From Anaerolineaceae bacterium (GTDB lineage: Bacteria > Chloroflexota > Anaerolineae > Anaerolineales > Anaerolineaceae): DNA of 6,723 nt. Where the stretch lies: NCBI GenBank assembly GCA_003158355.1, contig PMIV01000071.1:1-6723 (forward strand), in the 5' to 3' direction. The stretch's first letter is position 1. Every line of letters starts with the position of its first letter. Under the pieces are notes generated by a model. That model made no database searches, was not told where the DNA came from, and was given only the letters and a program-made list of their open reading frames with translations. A program made the position numbers and the translations under genes. Below are positions 5,502-6,723 of this stretch, piece after piece.

Positions 5502-5508
5502 AACAATC

Positions 5509-5997
5509 ATGGAAACGCTTTGGTCTCCCTGGCGAATGAAATATATTGCAAATAACGGCACTCCCGATAAATGTGTATTTTGCACTTACCCTACAATGGC
5601 TGATGGACCGCAAAACTTGATTGTTCATCGCGGTGAAAAAGCTTTTGTGATCCTTAACCTTTTCCCCTACACCAGCGGACATTTGATGATCGTACCTTTC
5701 GACCATCACCCCAGCATGGGAGAATATGAACCTGTAGTACGTGCTGAAATGATGGAACTGGTAAATGATTCTATCAAAGTGTTAGACAAGGTCTATAAAC
5801 CCCAGGGGTTCAACATTGGCATCAACCAGGGTTCCGCCGCAGGTGCCGGCATCGCCGAGCATATGCACATTCACATCGTGCCGCGTTGGAACGGTGATAC
5901 GAACTTCATGTCTACCATTGGTGAAACCCGGGTTTTACCCGAAGAGCTGGAAGTCACCTATCAGCGCCTGGCTCAAGCCTGGAAAAAACCTTTGTAG
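5509..5997 (+). CDS. HIT-family nucleotide hydrolase/phosphorylase (Ap4A phosphorylase-like)
   Basis: This cytoplasmic histidine-triad protein has 162 residues. It begins METLWSPWRMKYI, the typical opening of the branch that includes mycobacterial Rv2613c (Ap4A phosphorylase). A C22-x2-C25 pair (CVFC) is the zinc-type motif of that branch. LNLFPYTSGHLMIVP (about 50-64) is the central strand region. The catalytic triad HMHIHIV has H118, H120 and H122, preceded by QGSAAGAGIAEH, and PRWNGDTNFM follows. The family cleaves or phosphorolyses dinucleoside polyphosphates or nucleotide conjugates through a His-AMP intermediate. The start is ATG at 5509, set by GGAGG seven bases upstream. It is the only plus-strand gene, transcribed alone, and ends at a shared terminator with gatB. 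Exact substrate (Ap4A, Ap3A or another conjugate) is inference. Confidence 0.93.
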   Translation: METLWSPWRMKYIANNGTPDKCVFCTYPTMADGPQNLIVHRGEKAFVILNLFPYTSGHLMIVPFDHHPSMGEYEPVVRAEMMELVNDSIKVLDKVYKPQGFNIGINQGSAAGAGIAEHMHIHIVPRWNGDTNFMSTIGETRVLPEELEVTYQRLAQAWKKPL

Positions 5998-6024
5998 GCT
6001 GGATGATCTTATTCACAATAAAAC

Positions 6025-6057
6025 AAAGAAGAACCTGTCTAAAGGGTTCTTCTTTTT
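6025..6057. terminator. Bidirectional terminator between the HIT gene and gatB
   Basis: An 11-base perfect stem, AAAGAAGAACC (6025-6035) with GGTTCTTCTTT (6045-6055), closes a nine-base loop. On the plus strand it runs into TTTTT and then AGTTTT. On the minus strand it is followed by a U-rich stretch (UUUGUUUUAUU). It lies between two converging genes and serves both. Confidence 0.9.
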
Positions 6058-6078
6058 AGTTTTAAATTTGGCTGTGAA

Positions 6079-6723
6079 TTACTTGAGCAGTTCTTCGAGG
6101 ATCGAGCGCGCCAGACCCGCATCTGCCTTGCCGCGCATTTTTTTCATGACCGAACCCACAAACCAGCCAATGAGTGTGACCTTACCGCCTTTATAGGCTG
6201 CCACCTCATTCGGGCTCTCGGCGAGCACTTCCTGGCAAACGGCACGGATGGCGCCGTCATCACTGACCTTGGCCAGTCCCTCTTCGCTGACGATCTGGGC
6301 TGGAGTCTTGCCGCTGACCTGGACTTTCTCAACCAGCGTTTTACCGGTGTTCATGTTGATGGCACTTGAATCCACCATCTTGATAATCTCAGCCAATGCT
6401 TGCGGGGTCAATTTCATTTCTGCCGGGTTCAGGTTTTGTTCATTGATCATGCGCAGAACATCGTTCATCAACCAGTTGGAGACCTTTTTCGGGTCGCCTT
6501 CGTAAGCTTTTACAGCCATCTCATAATAATCGGAGAGTTTTCGCTCCGAAGCAAGGATATCCGCGTCATATTCCGGCAGCCCGTATTGCTGCATAAAACG
6601 GGTGCGCCTCACCAAAGGCAATTCGGGGAAGTTGACCAGGATCTTCTGCTTCCAGTCTTCGGTCAACCGGATGGGCAATAAATCCGGTTCGCGGAAATAA
6701 CGATAATCCGCTTCGGTCTCTTT
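6079..6723 (-). CDS. gatB: Asp-tRNA(Asn)/Glu-tRNA(Gln) amidotransferase subunit B, C-terminal part (runs off the right edge)
   Basis: The last 214 residues of GatB are visible, out of roughly 480 in the family. The visible part opens with KETEADYRYFREPDLLPI, the strongly conserved GatB signature at the end of the catalytic cradle. A helical domain follows (VNFPELPLVRRTRFMQQYGLPEYDADIL). The C-terminal YqeY-like tRNA-binding domain ends GWFVGSVMKKMRGKADAGLARSILEELLK. GatB, with GatA and GatC, converts Glu-tRNA(Gln) and/or Asp-tRNA(Asn) to the amidated form. GatB holds the kinase/transamidase site and binds the tRNA. Reading is open to the right edge. An apparent start at 6678 is an internal TTG (Leu) in PDLLPIR and is not the gene start. 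No neighbours of the gat set are visible here. The gene ends just before the shared terminator. Confidence 0.97.
   Translation of the reverse strand, partial: KETEADYRYFREPDLLPIRLTEDWKQKILVNFPELPLVRRTRFMQQYGLPEYDADILASERKLSDYYEMAVKAYEGDPKKVSNWLMNDVLRMINEQNLNPAEMKLTPQALAEIIKMVDSSAINMNTGKTLVEKVQVSGKTPAQIVSEEGLAKVSDDGAIRAVCQEVLAESPNEVAAYKGGKVTLIGWFVGSVMKKMRGKADAGLARSILEELLK

Larger units (their letters stand above)
5240..5508. other. Intergenic region between divergent regulator and HIT genes
   Basis: This 269-base AT-rich gap separates the minus-strand regulator from the plus-strand HIT gene. It holds the two candidate promoters, an inverted repeat ACAGAT-N9-ATCTGT (5376-5396) and a direct repeat of ATTTTACC (5412-5419 and 5431-5438). 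I see no tRNA, riboswitch or convincing small gene in it. Confidence 0.6.

Noticed and set aside
5473..5508. N-terminal extension of the HIT protein from the ATG at 5473
   Set aside because: The added residues have no family resemblance, and the promoter -10 box and Shine-Dalgarno site lie inside them. The ATG at 5509 is the start.
6079..6678. A 199-residue gene starting at 6678
   Set aside because: The start is an internal TTG Leu codon within PDLLPIR. The frame stays open to the right edge and carries the GatB signature, so this is a partial gatB.
1..6723. CRISPR array, insertion sequence, tRNA or rRNA
   Set aside because: No regularly spaced repeats, transposase, terminal inverted repeats with target duplication, or tRNA-like folds were seen on either strand.

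Overview
The window is ordinary-density bacterial DNA, with every gene but one on the minus strand. It looks like an anaerobic or facultative bacterium, most plausibly Chloroflexota (Anaerolineae-like). That guess rests on the hydrogenase/NADH-type HydC-HydB pair, a lipoprotein with a long Thr/Ser/Pro/Ala-rich linker behind its lipobox, and the general style of the proteins. No 16S rRNA or other phylogenetic marker is present, so the placement is inference.

Left part (1-3346, minus strand): one tight operon read right to left. It starts with a lipoprotein solute-binding protein of the NitT/TauT (NMT1-like) type, followed by its permease and its ATPase. It then runs without a gap into a NuoE/HydC-like [2Fe-2S] protein and the first 111 residues of a NuoF/HydB-like protein, which leaves the window at base 1. 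All four junctions overlap (41, 4, 4 and 8 bases). The importer and the NADH-diaphorase subunits are therefore almost certainly co-transcribed and translationally coupled. The catalytic partner ([FeFe]-hydrogenase, formate dehydrogenase or a NuoG-like subunit) would lie off the left edge. A candidate promoter, a palindrome in the leader and nested inverted repeats lie at 3393-3533.

Middle (3539-5239, minus strand): a protein made almost only of four CBS domains (two Bateman modules), and a NarL/LuxR-type response regulator whose phospho-acceptor aspartate is replaced by asparagine. They are separated by a clear terminator at 4486-4516, so they are separate transcription units.

Right part: a 269-base intergenic region (5240-5508) with outward promoters and short repeats. 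It is followed by the only plus-strand gene, a HIT-family hydrolase/phosphorylase (5509-5997). This converges through a shared bidirectional terminator (6025-6057) on gatB, the C-terminal 214 residues of the amidotransferase B subunit, which enters from the right edge.

The points most worth following up are the fusion of an uptake system of unknown substrate to bifurcating-type diaphorase subunits in one operon, the unusual motifs in that transporter's ATPase and permease, and the Asp-to-Asn receiver.
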